Below the pieces are notes generated by a model, which saw only the letters and a program-made list of their open reading frames with translations, made no database searches and was not told the DNA's origin. Positions 9,129-18,168 of a DNA stretch of 64,000 nt are shown here, piece after piece. This DNA comes from Thermincola carboxydiphila (lineage in GTDB: Bacteria; Bacillota; Thermincolia; Thermincolales; UBA2595), in assembly GCA_016841045.1 (NCBI GenBank), contig JAENZX010000001.1, positions 143,541 through 207,540 on the forward strand. Reading direction: 5' to 3'. The position numbers and the translations under genes are program-made. Positions within the stretch are counted from its first letter, which is position 1; each line of letters starts with the position of its first letter.

Positions 9129-9809
9129 CTAATCACCCGCCTTCGTATCACTGACAATCATGCCATCATGAATGCGAACCACCCTTTTAGCCTGTTTAGC
9201 TATATCCAAGTCATGAGTAATCAGAACAATTGTATGACCCAGTTCATTAAGCCGGTGAAGAATAGAAATTAATTCTTTTCCTGACTTGGAGTCAAGGGCG
9301 CCGGTTGGCTCATCTGCTAAAATGATAGGCGGCTCACCCGCTAAGGCCCTGGCAACAGCAACTCTTTGCTGCTGCCCTCCGGATAGCTGTGAAGGCAGGT
9401 GATCCATTCTGTCGTCCAATCCCACTAACGTTAGAAACTTGACTGCCTTTTGCCTGCGTTCATTAGTATTTACACCCCGGTAGATAAGCGGCAGTTCTAC
9501 ATTTTCCAGGGCATTTAATTTACTAAGAAGGTTAAAGGATTGAAATATGAAGCCAATCTTTGAATTTCTGATTTCGGCCAACTCATCCTCACTAAGACTG
9601 CTGGTTGAGTGATTATCTATAATTACTGAACCGGAAGTGGGCGTGTCGAGACAGCCAATCATATTCATTAATGTAGATTTACCTGATCCCGATGGTCCGA
9701 TTATCGCTACAAATTCCTGTGGCCGGATATGGAGTGAAACTTCTTTTAGGACTTGCAGCATTGTACTGCCGGTTTGGTAGACTTTTGACAGGTTCTTTAT
9801 TTGTATCAT
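9129..9809 (-). CDS. MacB/LolD-type ABC transporter ATPase
   Basis: I start at the ATG at 9809 behind GGGGAGGA, rather than the longer frame at 9857 that overlaps the adaptor gene. The 226-residue protein has Walker A GPSGSGKST, the Q-loop FQSFNLL, the ABC signature LSGGQQQRVAVARAL, Walker B ILADEPTGALD and the switch histidine in LITHD. The LDxxTSG and ALENVELPL features are typical of the LolD/MacB branch. It sits between adaptor and permease genes with almost no gaps. Confidence 0.92.
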   Translation of the reverse strand: MIQIKNLSKVYQTGSTMLQVLKEVSLHIRPQEFVAIIGPSGSGKSTLMNMIGCLDTPTSGSVIIDNHSTSSLSEDELAEIRNSKIGFIFQSFNLLSKLNALENVELPLIYRGVNTNERRQKAVKFLTLVGLDDRMDHLPSQLSGGQQQRVAVARALAGEPPIILADEPTGALDSKSGKELISILHRLNELGHTIVLITHDLDIAKQAKRVVRIHDGMIVSDTKAGD

Positions 9810-9834
9810 GCTATCCTCCCCATATTTTTTCGGA

Positions 9835-11646
9835 TTAACGTCCTCCGAAACCACCACTTCTGCTACTGCCGCCGCCGCTGCCGCTTCTTATAACTGCGCC
9901 TCCACCAGGTCTGTTACCTCCCCCAAAGCCGGGCATCATCCCGTTTGGTCTGGCTGAGTTAGCCTGCACACCGGGGAGAAGAATTTTATCCCCTTCCTGT
10001 AACCCTTCTGTTATTTCAGCGTAGCTCTCATTAGTCAACCCTACGCTGACCTGTTTCCGCCCCTGACGCTGCCCTGATCCTGCTGCACCTGCTGCACCCG
10101 CTGAGCCTTGTGTCCTCCCAGAGCTAGCTGGTACGGATGCACCCTCGGGAACCGGAGTAAGAACAAACTTTCTCTGGCCCATCTCCTGTAGGGCTTCTAT
10201 GGGTATCAGAACTACATCATCCTTTTGGGCAGTCACTATAGTGACGTTTGCAGTCATACCGCTCTTTAACAACTTTTTGGGGTTATCTATCAGGATAGTG
10301 ACCTCGAAAGAACCGACGTTATTTGTTACAACTCCTTCTTCCGCAATCTCCATTACCTTTCCGTTAAAATTTTGATCAGGCAGGGCATCAACTGTAATAT
10401 TGGCAGGCTGGCCAACTTTCACTTTGGCTATTTCTACCTCATCCACCGAAAATGATACCTCCATTTGATCCGTATTAATAATCTTTCCTAATGTGCCACT
10501 GGAAGCAGCAGCTGTGTTGGAAGAAGAACTTGACTTACTGTCCCCTATCTCATCTCCTTCCTTAATATCCATTCCAGATACAGTTCCATCAATGGGTGCT
10601 CTTACGGTCAAGTCATTTATTTGGTTCTTTAAGTCGGTTACATTAAGCTGCGCCTGTTCATAAGCTAACTGCTGGGTCTTCTGCTGGTTTTGGGCACTAT
10701 CACTGCTCAAAGAAAAGAGTTTTTCCCCTTTCTTGACAGCCTGACCCTCCTGGACATACACTTCTGAAACTGAACCAGCCAAAGTTGCTTTCATCTGTGT
10801 CTGGTCTATCCACTCCAAGGTGCTTACTGATAGTGCATCAACTTTTTTACCATCTATGGTCAGGGTTCCAAAAGCCTTTTGTCCGGATGATAGATTACCG
10901 ATAGCTGCCACTGCTACTTTAAGATAAACCCGGTTTTCTCCGTTATAACCCGCTACTGCCTGTCCGTTCTTTGCTAGAACCCGCCCATCTACCGTATCTC
11001 CCTGATCGGGTCGAAAAACCTCAACTTTTTGGTTTACGGTAACTTTTTGGGCAGTTAAGCTATCCACAGGCATATCGAATATAAGTTGGCTGTCATCCTG
11101 CAGAGTCGCCAAAACAGCGTTTTTCGAAACATCTTCACCTTTCTTGATATCCAAACTAACTATCCTGCCTGAAAAAGGAGCTGTGATAGTGTCATAAGCT
11201 AGTTGGTCTGCTGAATCAGACCGGTCTATGGCTGCTTTCTCCAAATCCAGTCGGGCGTTGGCCAATTGAAGTTTTAAGGTATCATTAGTCACTTCCATTA
11301 AAAGATCACCCTTTTTGACCTTATCACCGTTTTTAACATGTATTTTATTTACTGTACCGGAAACATTCTTTCCAATCTCCTCGGAAGCTACCGGAAGTAT
11401 AGTACCTGTACCTGTGACAGTCACCTCAATAGATCCTTTGGTGGCCACAGCCTCGGCAGTGCTTTGCCCGGCAGAGGGGTCGTCCTTTTGAGTAAACTTA
11501 TACCCTCCGTAGATGGCAATTAAAAGTACCAGAACTGAGATGACAACAGCCTTTTTGGAATTCTTAATTTTGCTGACCAAACTTAACACACCGGCCAACT
11601 TGCCGCTTCCGGGATTATTCATAACATTATTAATAGGCAGCTTCAA
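9835..11646 (-). CDS. HlyD/MacA-type adaptor with two tandem lipoyl modules
   Basis: The TTG start at 11646 follows AAGGAGGG. The 603-residue protein has an N-terminal membrane anchor (about 31-50). A first biotinyl-lipoyl/hairpin unit follows (GTVNKIHVKNGDKVKKGDLL; TITAPFSGRIVSLDIKKGED), then a second one (GSVSEVYVQEGQAVKKGEKL; TVRAPIDGTVSGMDIKEGDE), then beta-barrel and membrane-proximal domains. The tail is Gly/Ser/Arg-rich. Usual MacA proteins have one module in about 370-400 residues, so this one is enlarged by an internal duplication. It leads the export operon and should link permease and TolC-like protein. Confidence 0.87.
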   Translation of the reverse strand: MKLPINNVMNNPGSGKLAGVLSLVSKIKNSKKAVVISVLVLLIAIYGGYKFTQKDDPSAGQSTAEAVATKGSIEVTVTGTGTILPVASEEIGKNVSGTVNKIHVKNGDKVKKGDLLMEVTNDTLKLQLANARLDLEKAAIDRSDSADQLAYDTITAPFSGRIVSLDIKKGEDVSKNAVLATLQDDSQLIFDMPVDSLTAQKVTVNQKVEVFRPDQGDTVDGRVLAKNGQAVAGYNGENRVYLKVAVAAIGNLSSGQKAFGTLTIDGKKVDALSVSTLEWIDQTQMKATLAGSVSEVYVQEGQAVKKGEKLFSLSSDSAQNQQKTQQLAYEQAQLNVTDLKNQINDLTVRAPIDGTVSGMDIKEGDEIGDSKSSSSSNTAAASSGTLGKIINTDQMEVSFSVDEVEIAKVKVGQPANITVDALPDQNFNGKVMEIAEEGVVTNNVGSFEVTILIDNPKKLLKSGMTANVTIVTAQKDDVVLIPIEALQEMGQRKFVLTPVPEGASVPASSGRTQGSAGAAGAAGSGQRQGRKQVSVGLTNESYAEITEGLQEGDKILLPGVQANSARPNGMMPGFGGGNRPGGGAVIRSGSGGGSSRSGGFGGR

Positions 11647-11832
11647 TCTTAACCCTCCTTGCTAAAAAAATACCGATAACAAATAATGTAGTCTTTAGAG
11701 CCCTGTTCATATGTACTCTGACGCCCTCCCTATTCAGTTAAATTTATTAGATGATACCAGTCAATTATAAAAAACTTTTGTGTCCTTTATGTGAACATTT
11801 TTTGTATCTTGTATGATATTGCAGCCGGAACT

Positions 11833-11866
11833 ACAAAAAAAGACCCGGGAAGCGATTTCCCGAGTC
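11833..11866 (-). terminator. Terminator of the PrsA-like gene
   Basis: On the minus strand, stem GACTCGGGAA / TTCCCGGGTC (near-perfect) is followed by seven T. It lies 15-50 bases past the foldase stop and separates it from the export operon. Confidence 0.9.
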
Positions 11867-11881
11867 ATCGATAATACTTCA

Positions 11882-12784
11882 CTAGCCGGCTGCGCTGGGC
11901 TCCGTCAAAGAGTTCTTGATGTCATACTTCTTGTACAAATCCTGCAGCCAAGCACTGTATTCTGTTTGCAGTTTTTGCTCGAATAAGATATCAGAAATTT
12001 TGGCTTTGCTTTTTTCATAATTGGCTTCTTCTGCATTCTTTATCTCTGTTACCTTAATAATATGGTATCCGAATTGCGTCTTGACGGGTTCACTGATTTC
12101 TCCAGCCTTTAAGGCAAAAGCTGCCTCTTCAAATTCTTTGACCATCTGCCCAGTGCCAAAGAAGCCCAAGTCCCCCCCATTTTCTTTGGATCCCGTATCT
12201 TTGGAGTTATCTTTTGCTAACTTGGCAAAATCTTCACCTTTCGCCAACTTGTCTTTAATCTCATTGGCCTTTTCTTCTGTATCAACCAATATGTGGCTGG
12301 CCTTGACCTGCTTTTCCTGAGCAAATGTGGCCTTGTTTTCTTCAAAGTAATTCTTTATTTCATCTTCAGAAACTGAAATACGAGACTTAAGAAGCTTAGT
12401 TACTTTTACATTCACTACCAACTCCTTTTTAACCTCATCTAAAGTAAGCCCGTTCTGTGCCAGGACTTGGTTAAAAGCTTCCTCGCCTCCGTACTGTTCA
12501 TAATACTTGTTCAATTCATTTTGTATGTCTTTCTCAGAAACAGTAACCTTTTGCTTTTTAGCTTCCAGCTCAATAACCTTTTTCGAAATCAATGATTCCA
12601 ATGTCTGCTGGCCACTTTGTTTTAACATTGCATCATATAACTCATCTTTACTAATTTTCTCTCCATTCACACTGGCGACAACTTCTGAATTACCCTTCCA
12701 CTTAATGAGAACGAGAAGAGCTGCGACAATACATAAAATTGTTAAACCAACTATTAAGCTGCGCTTATTTATAAATTTATCCAC
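11882..12784 (-). CDS. PrsA/SurA-like parvulin peptidyl-prolyl isomerase
   Basis: 300 residues. A single N-terminal hydrophobic anchor (about 10-28) has no lipobox cysteine, unlike classical lipoprotein PrsA. A SurA-N-like helical region (VASVNGEKISKDELY) follows, then one parvulin domain (about 155-250): VKASHILVDTEEKA, GGDLGFFGTGQMVKEFEEAAF, FGYHIIKVTE. It would act outside the membrane on folding of secreted proteins. It lies downstream of the histidine kinase gene after 54 bases and could be expressed with the two-component system. The start is a GTG with a rather distant GGGAG. Confidence 0.88.
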   Translation of the reverse strand: MDKFINKRSLIVGLTILCIVAALLVLIKWKGNSEVVASVNGEKISKDELYDAMLKQSGQQTLESLISKKVIELEAKKQKVTVSEKDIQNELNKYYEQYGGEEAFNQVLAQNGLTLDEVKKELVVNVKVTKLLKSRISVSEDEIKNYFEENKATFAQEKQVKASHILVDTEEKANEIKDKLAKGEDFAKLAKDNSKDTGSKENGGDLGFFGTGQMVKEFEEAAFALKAGEISEPVKTQFGYHIIKVTEIKNAEEANYEKSKAKISDILFEQKLQTEYSAWLQDLYKKYDIKNSLTEPSAAG

Positions 12785-12838
12785 TTTGATTAATCACTCC
12801 CTACAAAAATTTTTCTAAAGTTTTCCGCATTAATTGTT

Positions 12839-14410
12839 CTAGAGCTTTGTCTCATTTATACCAGCAGCGCAATCTATTTCAAACCAGAACAAAACTCCGG
12901 TATCCCTGTTTTCTACGCCATAGGCATTCTCGTGCAGCTCCTGTATTGCCCGCACAACGGATAATCCTAATCCGGTCCCACCGTAATCACGGGTTCTTGC
13001 TTTGTCAACTTTATAAAAACTGGTCCATATCTTATCCAGTGATTCTTCAGGAATTGCTTTTCCTGAATTATAAACCGACACCCGGACTGTATTTTTATGG
13101 TTATTATTATGGTTCTTTACTGTTATTCGTATTAATTTATTATCGTCAATATGGTTTATAGCGTTGTTAAGATAATTGACCATTATCTGTTCTATTCTGA
13201 CAACGTCTCCATATACAAGTATCTTCTCTTCTTTATCAACAACCGTTTTAATATCCTTTTCCGCGAAAATTGGCCGATATTTTTCCAAAATGTAGTCTAC
13301 CAGAGAAGATATATCAAAATTCGATTTTTCCAGTCTAAAATATCCCGATTCTATCTGAGATAAATTCAGCAGATCTTTAACCAGCCTGTTCATTTTATCT
13401 GTCTCGTCCATGATAACATCACAATAAAAATTCCTGTTTTCTTCATCCTCATTTACATTTAGCTTCAACCCTTCTGCATAGCCCTGAATTAACGCAATCG
13501 GAGTCTTAAGCTCATGGGATACATTAGATATGAATTCTTTCCTCATTTCATCAATTCTTCGTTCGCGTTCAATGTCTTCCTTCAATTTGTCATTGGCTTC
13601 TTTCAATTCTGAAATTGCCTTATCCAACTGATCCGAAAGAGAGTTTATACTGCTTCCCAACTGCCCCACTTCATCGGTAGATACCACTGTGTACTTTTCA
13701 CTGAAGTCAAGCCCTGACATTTTTTGGGCTATTTGATTTAAGGCTAAAATGGGTCTGGTAAACCTGTTCGCATATATAAATACTACAATGCCTCCCAAAA
13801 TAACAGTAATAAGACCGGTAAACATAAAAAATCTGTTGGCAATTGCGGCATTTTCCCTTATAGCTGCAATAGGCGTACTCAATACTAATATTTCTCCATT
13901 ACTCAACTTTGAAACAAGAACCAGAAAATTTGTCTTTAGACGGGGATCTGTCATCATATCTGTAATGGATTCTCCCCGTTCCAGCTTTCCAAGCCTAAGT
14001 TCAATAGGGTAGCTTAAATGCATTCGGCTGTCAAAGGGTCGTCGTCCAAGATTAGGCCCGAAAATTCTCTCAGCATCCTGTTGGAACCTTCTTTCGTTTT
14101 CCGCTCCCTCTGTCCTTTGTCCGTTAAATATTCTGAAAGAAGAGTTATATTTGAGCTTATATTTAGGACTCAATATTGAGATATTTAATCCCCTGTTGCG
14201 TTCAAGATTGTCCAATTCCAGCGAAATTAAGTCAGGATTGCCATTATATATACTGTCTATAGTATTTTTACTTTCAGACAGCATTTCTTTCTTATGCCTA
14301 ATATAATATTTATCAAGAAACTGGGAGTTCATCAATAGCGAGAAGATAACAAAAAACAGTATTAGGCTGCTGACTACTACAAAAAGTCGGGTTCGCATAG
14401 ACATTTTCAT
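12839..14410 (-). CDS. Membrane sensor histidine kinase
   Basis: 523 residues. Transmembrane helix 1 is about 8-27, an extracytoplasmic sensor runs to about 190, and helix 2 is about 193-213. A HAMP linker follows, then a HisKA domain with His299 in SNVSHELKTP, and a HATPase domain with N box (NYLNNAINHI) and G boxes (DYGGTGLGLSVV). The extracellular part has no named domain and contains a basic QQDAERIFGPNLGRRPFD stretch. It overlaps the response-regulator stop by 4 bases. Its neighbours (PrsA, secreted repeat protein, efflux operon) suggest an envelope signal; the ligand is unknown. Confidence 0.92.
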   Translation of the reverse strand: MKMSMRTRLFVVVSSLILFFVIFSLLMNSQFLDKYYIRHKKEMLSESKNTIDSIYNGNPDLISLELDNLERNRGLNISILSPKYKLKYNSSFRIFNGQRTEGAENERRFQQDAERIFGPNLGRRPFDSRMHLSYPIELRLGKLERGESITDMMTDPRLKTNFLVLVSKLSNGEILVLSTPIAAIRENAAIANRFFMFTGLITVILGGIVVFIYANRFTRPILALNQIAQKMSGLDFSEKYTVVSTDEVGQLGSSINSLSDQLDKAISELKEANDKLKEDIERERRIDEMRKEFISNVSHELKTPIALIQGYAEGLKLNVNEDEENRNFYCDVIMDETDKMNRLVKDLLNLSQIESGYFRLEKSNFDISSLVDYILEKYRPIFAEKDIKTVVDKEEKILVYGDVVRIEQIMVNYLNNAINHIDDNKLIRITVKNHNNNHKNTVRVSVYNSGKAIPEESLDKIWTSFYKVDKARTRDYGGTGLGLSVVRAIQELHENAYGVENRDTGVLFWFEIDCAAGINETKL

Positions 14411-15081
14411 CTACTCACCTCAAATCTGTAGCCTAACCCCCTGACAGTTTGAATAAGCTCACCTTTTTCACCTAGTTTAAGCCTTAGCTTCTTAATATGA
14501 GTATCAACGGTTCTTGCATCACCAAAATAATCATAATCCCAAACTGCATTTAAAATCTGATCCCTGCTTAATGCTTTGCCGGCATTTTCAGATAAATACA
14601 ATAAGAGTTCGTATTCTTTGGGGCTCATATCCACATTGGTCCCGTCAACATATACATATCTCCCGTGGTCATCAATCTCTAAACCGTTAAAAGACTTAAG
14701 TCCCTTATTATCCTCGACCCGTCTAAGCAGGGCTTGTACCCTGGCAGCCAGTATTTTAAGGCTGAAGGGCTTGGAAATATACTCGTCTGCTCCAAGGTCG
14801 AACCCGAAGAGTTCATCGGCCTCTTCCCCTCTGGCAGTAAGCATAATGATAGGTACTTGGGAAGATTTCCTGATTTCCCGGCATACAGTCCATCCATCGT
14901 ACCCTGGCATCATGACATCTAATATGATTAACTCAAAATTTGGGGTTTCAGAAAATAGCTCCATGGCCTGACGTCCATCAGCAGCCTCAACAACTGAATA
15001 TCCTTCTTTTTTTAGGAAATCCCCTACCAGTTTCCTCATCCTGGCTTCATCGTCAGCTATTAAGATTTTCTTTGTACTCAT
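14407..15081 (-). CDS. OmpR/PhoB-family response regulator
   Basis: 224 residues from the ATG at 15081; an ATG at 15102 has no ribosome site. The receiver domain has the acidic pair near residues 10-12 (ADDE), phospho-acceptor Asp55 (LIILDVMMPG), the conserved Thr in MLTARG and Lys in YISKPFS. The C-terminal winged helix is of the OmpR type (ELLLYLSENAGKALSRDQIL; RTVDTHIKKLRLKL). It is paired with the overlapping histidine kinase. Likely targets include the adjacent secreted repeat protein and PrsA genes, by position only. Confidence 0.93.
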   Translation of the reverse strand: MSTKKILIADDEARMRKLVGDFLKKEGYSVVEAADGRQAMELFSETPNFELIILDVMMPGYDGWTVCREIRKSSQVPIIMLTARGEEADELFGFDLGADEYISKPFSLKILAARVQALLRRVEDNKGLKSFNGLEIDDHGRYVYVDGTNVDMSPKEYELLLYLSENAGKALSRDQILNAVWDYDYFGDARTVDTHIKKLRLKLGEKGELIQTVRGLGYRFEVSR

Positions 15082-15159
15082 ACTGCCACCGCCCGAGTTC
15101 ATCTATTTATATTTTATACTAAAACCGCATAAAAAAATATAACATAACAAACGGGGAAA

Positions 15160-15186
15160 GCTCCATAATGTATAACATTTATGGAG
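15160..15186 (-). terminator. Hairpin after the secreted repeat protein gene
   Basis: Stem GCTCCATAA(A)TG / CATTATGGAGC lies between the repeat-protein stop and the response-regulator start. The T tract behind it is poor (TTTCCCC), so it may be a partial terminator or a transcript-end stabiliser. Confidence 0.5.
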
Positions 15187-15218
15187 CAAAGCATAATAGC
15201 ATTTTTTAGGTTCTTCAG

Positions 15219-16211
15219 TTAGTTCCTTCCGCCTTTAAATTCCCCACCAAAACCGCCTTTAAATCCTTCAGGTCCTCCTCTAAACCCTCCTTTAATTCCT
15301 CCTGGGCCCCCTCTAAATCCTTTTTGCAGAGGAAGAACTTTTCCAATGGCATCAGCTTGTTCCTGGGTAATGGTTCCGTCTGATACCAGCTGACTTATAG
15401 GATTCTGGGCATCTTCAATCTTTTTCAGGATTTTATCAGATTGTTCCTGTGTGATAGTACCTTTGTCCACAAGGGCTTTGAGGTTGTCCGACATCCGCTG
15501 CTGTTGCTGCTGTTGTGCTGTTTCAATCATAGAAGCTTGTATTGCATCTACTTGTTCCTGGGTAATAACACCCTCTGAAACCAGCTGATCCAGAGGATTC
15601 TGCTTTTTGTCTTTATTGTCCTGCATATATTGACGAATTTCTTTTAAAGTCATGTTCTCCATTTTCTGTTTAAGCGCAGCATGTTCTTTTTCAACATCTT
15701 CGAACCGTTTTAAGATTTTGTCTGACTGTTCCTGGGTGATTATACCCTTTTCCACAACCACTTTCAGAGTGTCTGAGAGTTTTTTCTGCTTCTGCTTTTG
15801 TGCCATTTCCTGAGTTTTGGTTTGAATAGTGTCAGCCTGCTGCTGAGTTAAGATTTTATTTGTAACTAATTCATCTAACAACCCAGCTCCTCTTCTACGC
15901 ATTTCATCGGAAGTGTTGGTTTTTTTCTTATCCACATATGCTTTAATTTCATCCGCTTTAGACTGTGTGAGAGTTCCATCCTTTACTAGTTGATCAATGG
16001 TCGCTTGTGATATTATGCCTCTGCCGACCATGAAGCTTCCGCCCTTGCCGCCGCGATGCTTCATAATCTTTCCGAAGAACGGCATCTTACCCGCAAGGGT
16101 ATCAGAAACCGAACTGCCTGCATCACCTGCGATTGCCAGTCCCCCCGATAGCAGCAGTCCACCAACTAACACCCCGCTTAACGCTGTTACAAAAGTTTTT
16201 CTTTTAATCAT
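15219..16211 (-). CDS. Secreted TITQEQADAI-repeat protein with Gly-rich tail
   Basis: 330 residues. A signal-peptide-like N-terminus (about 1-28) is followed by about six helical units built on L(V)xxGxITQEQxDxI, for example at LVKDGTLTQSKADEI, VVEKGIITQEQSDKI and LVSDGTITQEQADAI. Gln-rich spacers separate some of them. The tail is Gly/Phe/Arg-rich (FRGGPGGIKGGFRGGPEG). It resembles DUF2680-type exported repeats found in clostridia, but I cannot name a function. It lies immediately upstream of the two-component genes, in the same direction, and may be a stress-induced envelope protein or feedback partner, as inference. Confidence 0.75.
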   Translation of the reverse strand: MIKRKTFVTALSGVLVGGLLLSGGLAIAGDAGSSVSDTLAGKMPFFGKIMKHRGGKGGSFMVGRGIISQATIDQLVKDGTLTQSKADEIKAYVDKKKTNTSDEMRRRGAGLLDELVTNKILTQQQADTIQTKTQEMAQKQKQKKLSDTLKVVVEKGIITQEQSDKILKRFEDVEKEHAALKQKMENMTLKEIRQYMQDNKDKKQNPLDQLVSEGVITQEQVDAIQASMIETAQQQQQQRMSDNLKALVDKGTITQEQSDKILKKIEDAQNPISQLVSDGTITQEQADAIGKVLPLQKGFRGGPGGIKGGFRGGPEGFKGGFGGEFKGGRN

Positions 16212-16320
16212 TCACATTGCCCCTTTCATTTCTTTTTATCTTTCGATGTGTTTAGTATATTCTGTTTTTGTGTACGTTTCGTGAACAGTAAGTGAATGTT
16301 TATACTTTTTATACTTAAAA

Positions 16321-16350
16321 GCAAAAACCGCAGGAAACTAAACTGCGGTT
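16321..16350 (-). terminator. Terminator of the PaaX-like gene
   Basis: On the minus strand, a perfect 8-base stem AACCGCAG / CTGCGGTT is followed by TTTTTGC, 16 bases past the PaaX-like stop. Confidence 0.8.
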
Positions 16351-16365
16351 AAAACACCAAATGCA

Positions 16366-17190
16366 TCATCCTTGTTCTATTATCTGTTTAATATAGGACA
16401 CAGCTCCCGGTAAATATTTACCACGAATTTTTTCAAATCTTTCAGCTGCCTCAATACCCATCCAATCTTTTGGTAGTATTTCCATTGGCAATTGGGCGTC
16501 TTCCTGAATAATCCCAAAGAGGCGGATACCAAACAAGTGTAGTACCGGAAGGCTCTGTCCCTGATTAACACTAGTGGAATCAAGGTCGCTAGCTGCCTTT
16601 TCCAACTCGTTAACATATTTTTCATAACTTCCGTTAATTTTTTCCGGATTCCATATGACACGTATCATTTCACCACAATTCGGTTTTGTCAGCTTACTAC
16701 GAAATAGATACATTTCTTCTGTTAGTTTTCCTGTACCGTCAATAGTTTGTGCTGTTATATCATAGGGTGAAATCCACAAATTCCTGTTCAAACTTCCAAA
16801 GCCCTGCTTTTTTAATAAAGCGATGATTTCTTCAATACTGTCTCCCCTAACATGTGCCAGAGTCCACATTTTATCCCAATTATTATACTGCCTTGGTATC
16901 CTGGCATGGAACTGCTGCATAGTCTCCCACCAGTAACTAAAATATTCTTCGGCACTGGAGGTTATCATGTAAAAGACTTCCCCCTGGCGCTTAACCTTGG
17001 TCAACACGCCATTACGCACTCCCCGTGAAAGACCCATCCTTATAGATGTTTCACTCTTGTCAAAGGGCTTTAGCATCTGCAGGATATTTTTAATTGTTAT
17101 TTCCTTTATTCCCATGGGAGTTAGAAAAACATTAAACAGAAACATCAGGATACTTGTAACACTGTCTGTCTTTTTAATCTGCAGATACAT
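16366..17190 (-). CDS. PaaX-family transcriptional regulator
   Basis: 274 residues. The N-terminal winged-helix part has the PaaX pattern (SETSIRMGLSRGVRNGVLTKVKRQG), then YFSYWWETM, then the central and C-terminal PaaX domains (WTLAHVRGDSIEEIIALLKKQGFGSLNRNLWISP). The type member represses phenylacetate genes and responds to phenylacetyl-CoA. No paa genes are present here, so another acyl-CoA is likely. The catabolic island starts only 1.6 kb away but carries its own sigma-54 signals. A GGGGTGGA ribosome site precedes the ATG. It is co-oriented with the DUF6064-like gene upstream. Confidence 0.85.
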   Translation of the reverse strand: MYLQIKKTDSVTSILMFLFNVFLTPMGIKEITIKNILQMLKPFDKSETSIRMGLSRGVRNGVLTKVKRQGEVFYMITSSAEEYFSYWWETMQQFHARIPRQYNNWDKMWTLAHVRGDSIEEIIALLKKQGFGSLNRNLWISPYDITAQTIDGTGKLTEEMYLFRSKLTKPNCGEMIRVIWNPEKINGSYEKYVNELEKAASDLDSTSVNQGQSLPVLHLFGIRLFGIIQEDAQLPMEILPKDWMGIEAAERFEKIRGKYLPGAVSYIKQIIEQG

Positions 17191-17220
17191 CTATCCACCC
17201 CTTAGCCTTGATAAGAGTTG

Positions 17221-17907
17221 TTATATTGCTTCCTTATCAGATTCTCCAATAAATGACTTTAAAGCTCTGTTATATTTATACCTACTAAATATTATCATAG
17301 TAAAGCTAATTATCCCTGCTGTCAACATCCCGATGTCCTCCCAGATACCTAAAGCCCAGCTGGCATTTGATCCAACCAAAGACCATAACAGCGGTATCCA
17401 AAGGACTGTAAAAGGAATATCTTCCTTTGCAAACACCAGTATCCCAAATATGAATATTGTCGTAGGACAGGGAGCTACACCCAGAAGGGGTGAATAAGGA
17501 TAACCATGCCCCAAAAGGTACCCAATCAATGGATAAATTGCTGCAGCATACAATACAATCATGCTCCCGACAATTGATTGTGGGACACTCTTTTTATTAA
17601 AGGTGATTTTATTTCTTAAGGTTCCATATATGAAGAACAAAATCCCCTGAACCAGAAACAATATAGCAAAAAGATAGGCTGCTTTGTTAATACGGCTAAA
17701 ATGCATCAGATGATAAGCAACACCATTCCAAATCCAAAAAATTGCGAGAATGGATGAAATAAACCTGTCTTTATTTTCCCTTTGGGAAAAGATAAAGACA
17801 GCTACCAATATTGCCAATATGTATGCTGCAAACTGCATCGGCCAGATAGATAGGTTATACTCCCTAAAAACACCAAGAAACTCATTAACAGTAAATGGCA
17901 AACTCAT
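17221..17907 (-). CDS. DUF6064-like multi-pass membrane protein
   Basis: I use the ATG at 17907, 6 bases behind AAGGAGG. The 228-residue protein has about seven transmembrane helices and the conserved-looking WPMQFAAYILA, WIWNGVAYHLMHFS and LLGVAPCPTTIFIFG blocks that I associate with DUF6064. The function is unknown. It sits 30 bases before the PaaX-like gene in the same direction. Confidence 0.7.
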   Translation of the reverse strand: MSLPFTVNEFLGVFREYNLSIWPMQFAAYILAILVAVFIFSQRENKDRFISSILAIFWIWNGVAYHLMHFSRINKAAYLFAILFLVQGILFFIYGTLRNKITFNKKSVPQSIVGSMIVLYAAAIYPLIGYLLGHGYPYSPLLGVAPCPTTIFIFGILVFAKEDIPFTVLWIPLLWSLVGSNASWALGIWEDIGMLTAGIISFTMIIFSRYKYNRALKSFIGESDKEAI

Positions 17908-18047
17908 GATTTGTGCCTCCTTGTTTTCTGCCCTTGGCGGGCTTAAATTTATATAACTTATTTTCATTAGTTATATTTTACGTTATAACACGTTAATTGT
18001 CAATTTTATTTTGTGTTATATATTAGTTTAAATAATCTAGTGACAGG

Positions 18048-18110
18048 CCTCGTATACGGCTCCTAATAAATCTCTTTCAACCCATTGGCTCGGCAGACAT
18101 GCCGGACGAA
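18048..18110 (-). mobile_element. Possible 3' scrap of a group II intron
   Basis: The minus strand reads GAGCCGTATACGAGG, which fits the 5' strand of group II intron domain V. The expected GAAA loop and returning GTACGGTTC strand are missing; the sequence changes to unrelated AT-rich DNA. No maturase gene is present. It could be chance, but the neighbouring recombinase fragment makes a mobile-element scar reasonable. Confidence 0.25.
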
Positions 18111-18120
18111 CAAGAAAATA

Positions 18121-18142
18121 AGCATCGTAAAAAACGATGCTG
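18121..18142 (-). terminator. Hairpin past the recombinase fragment
   Basis: Stem AGCATCGT / ACGATGCT with an A-rich (minus: T-rich) loop lies 27 bases past the stop at 18169. The following TTATTTTCTT is a modest T tract. Confidence 0.5.
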
Positions 18143-18168
18143 CTAAGTTCGATATCATTAAGGTGAAA

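Noticed and set aside
16366-17190. PaaX-like protein as the regulator of the island
   Set aside because: The island has its own sigma-54 promoters, activator sites and activator; a secondary role of the PaaX-like protein cannot be excluded.
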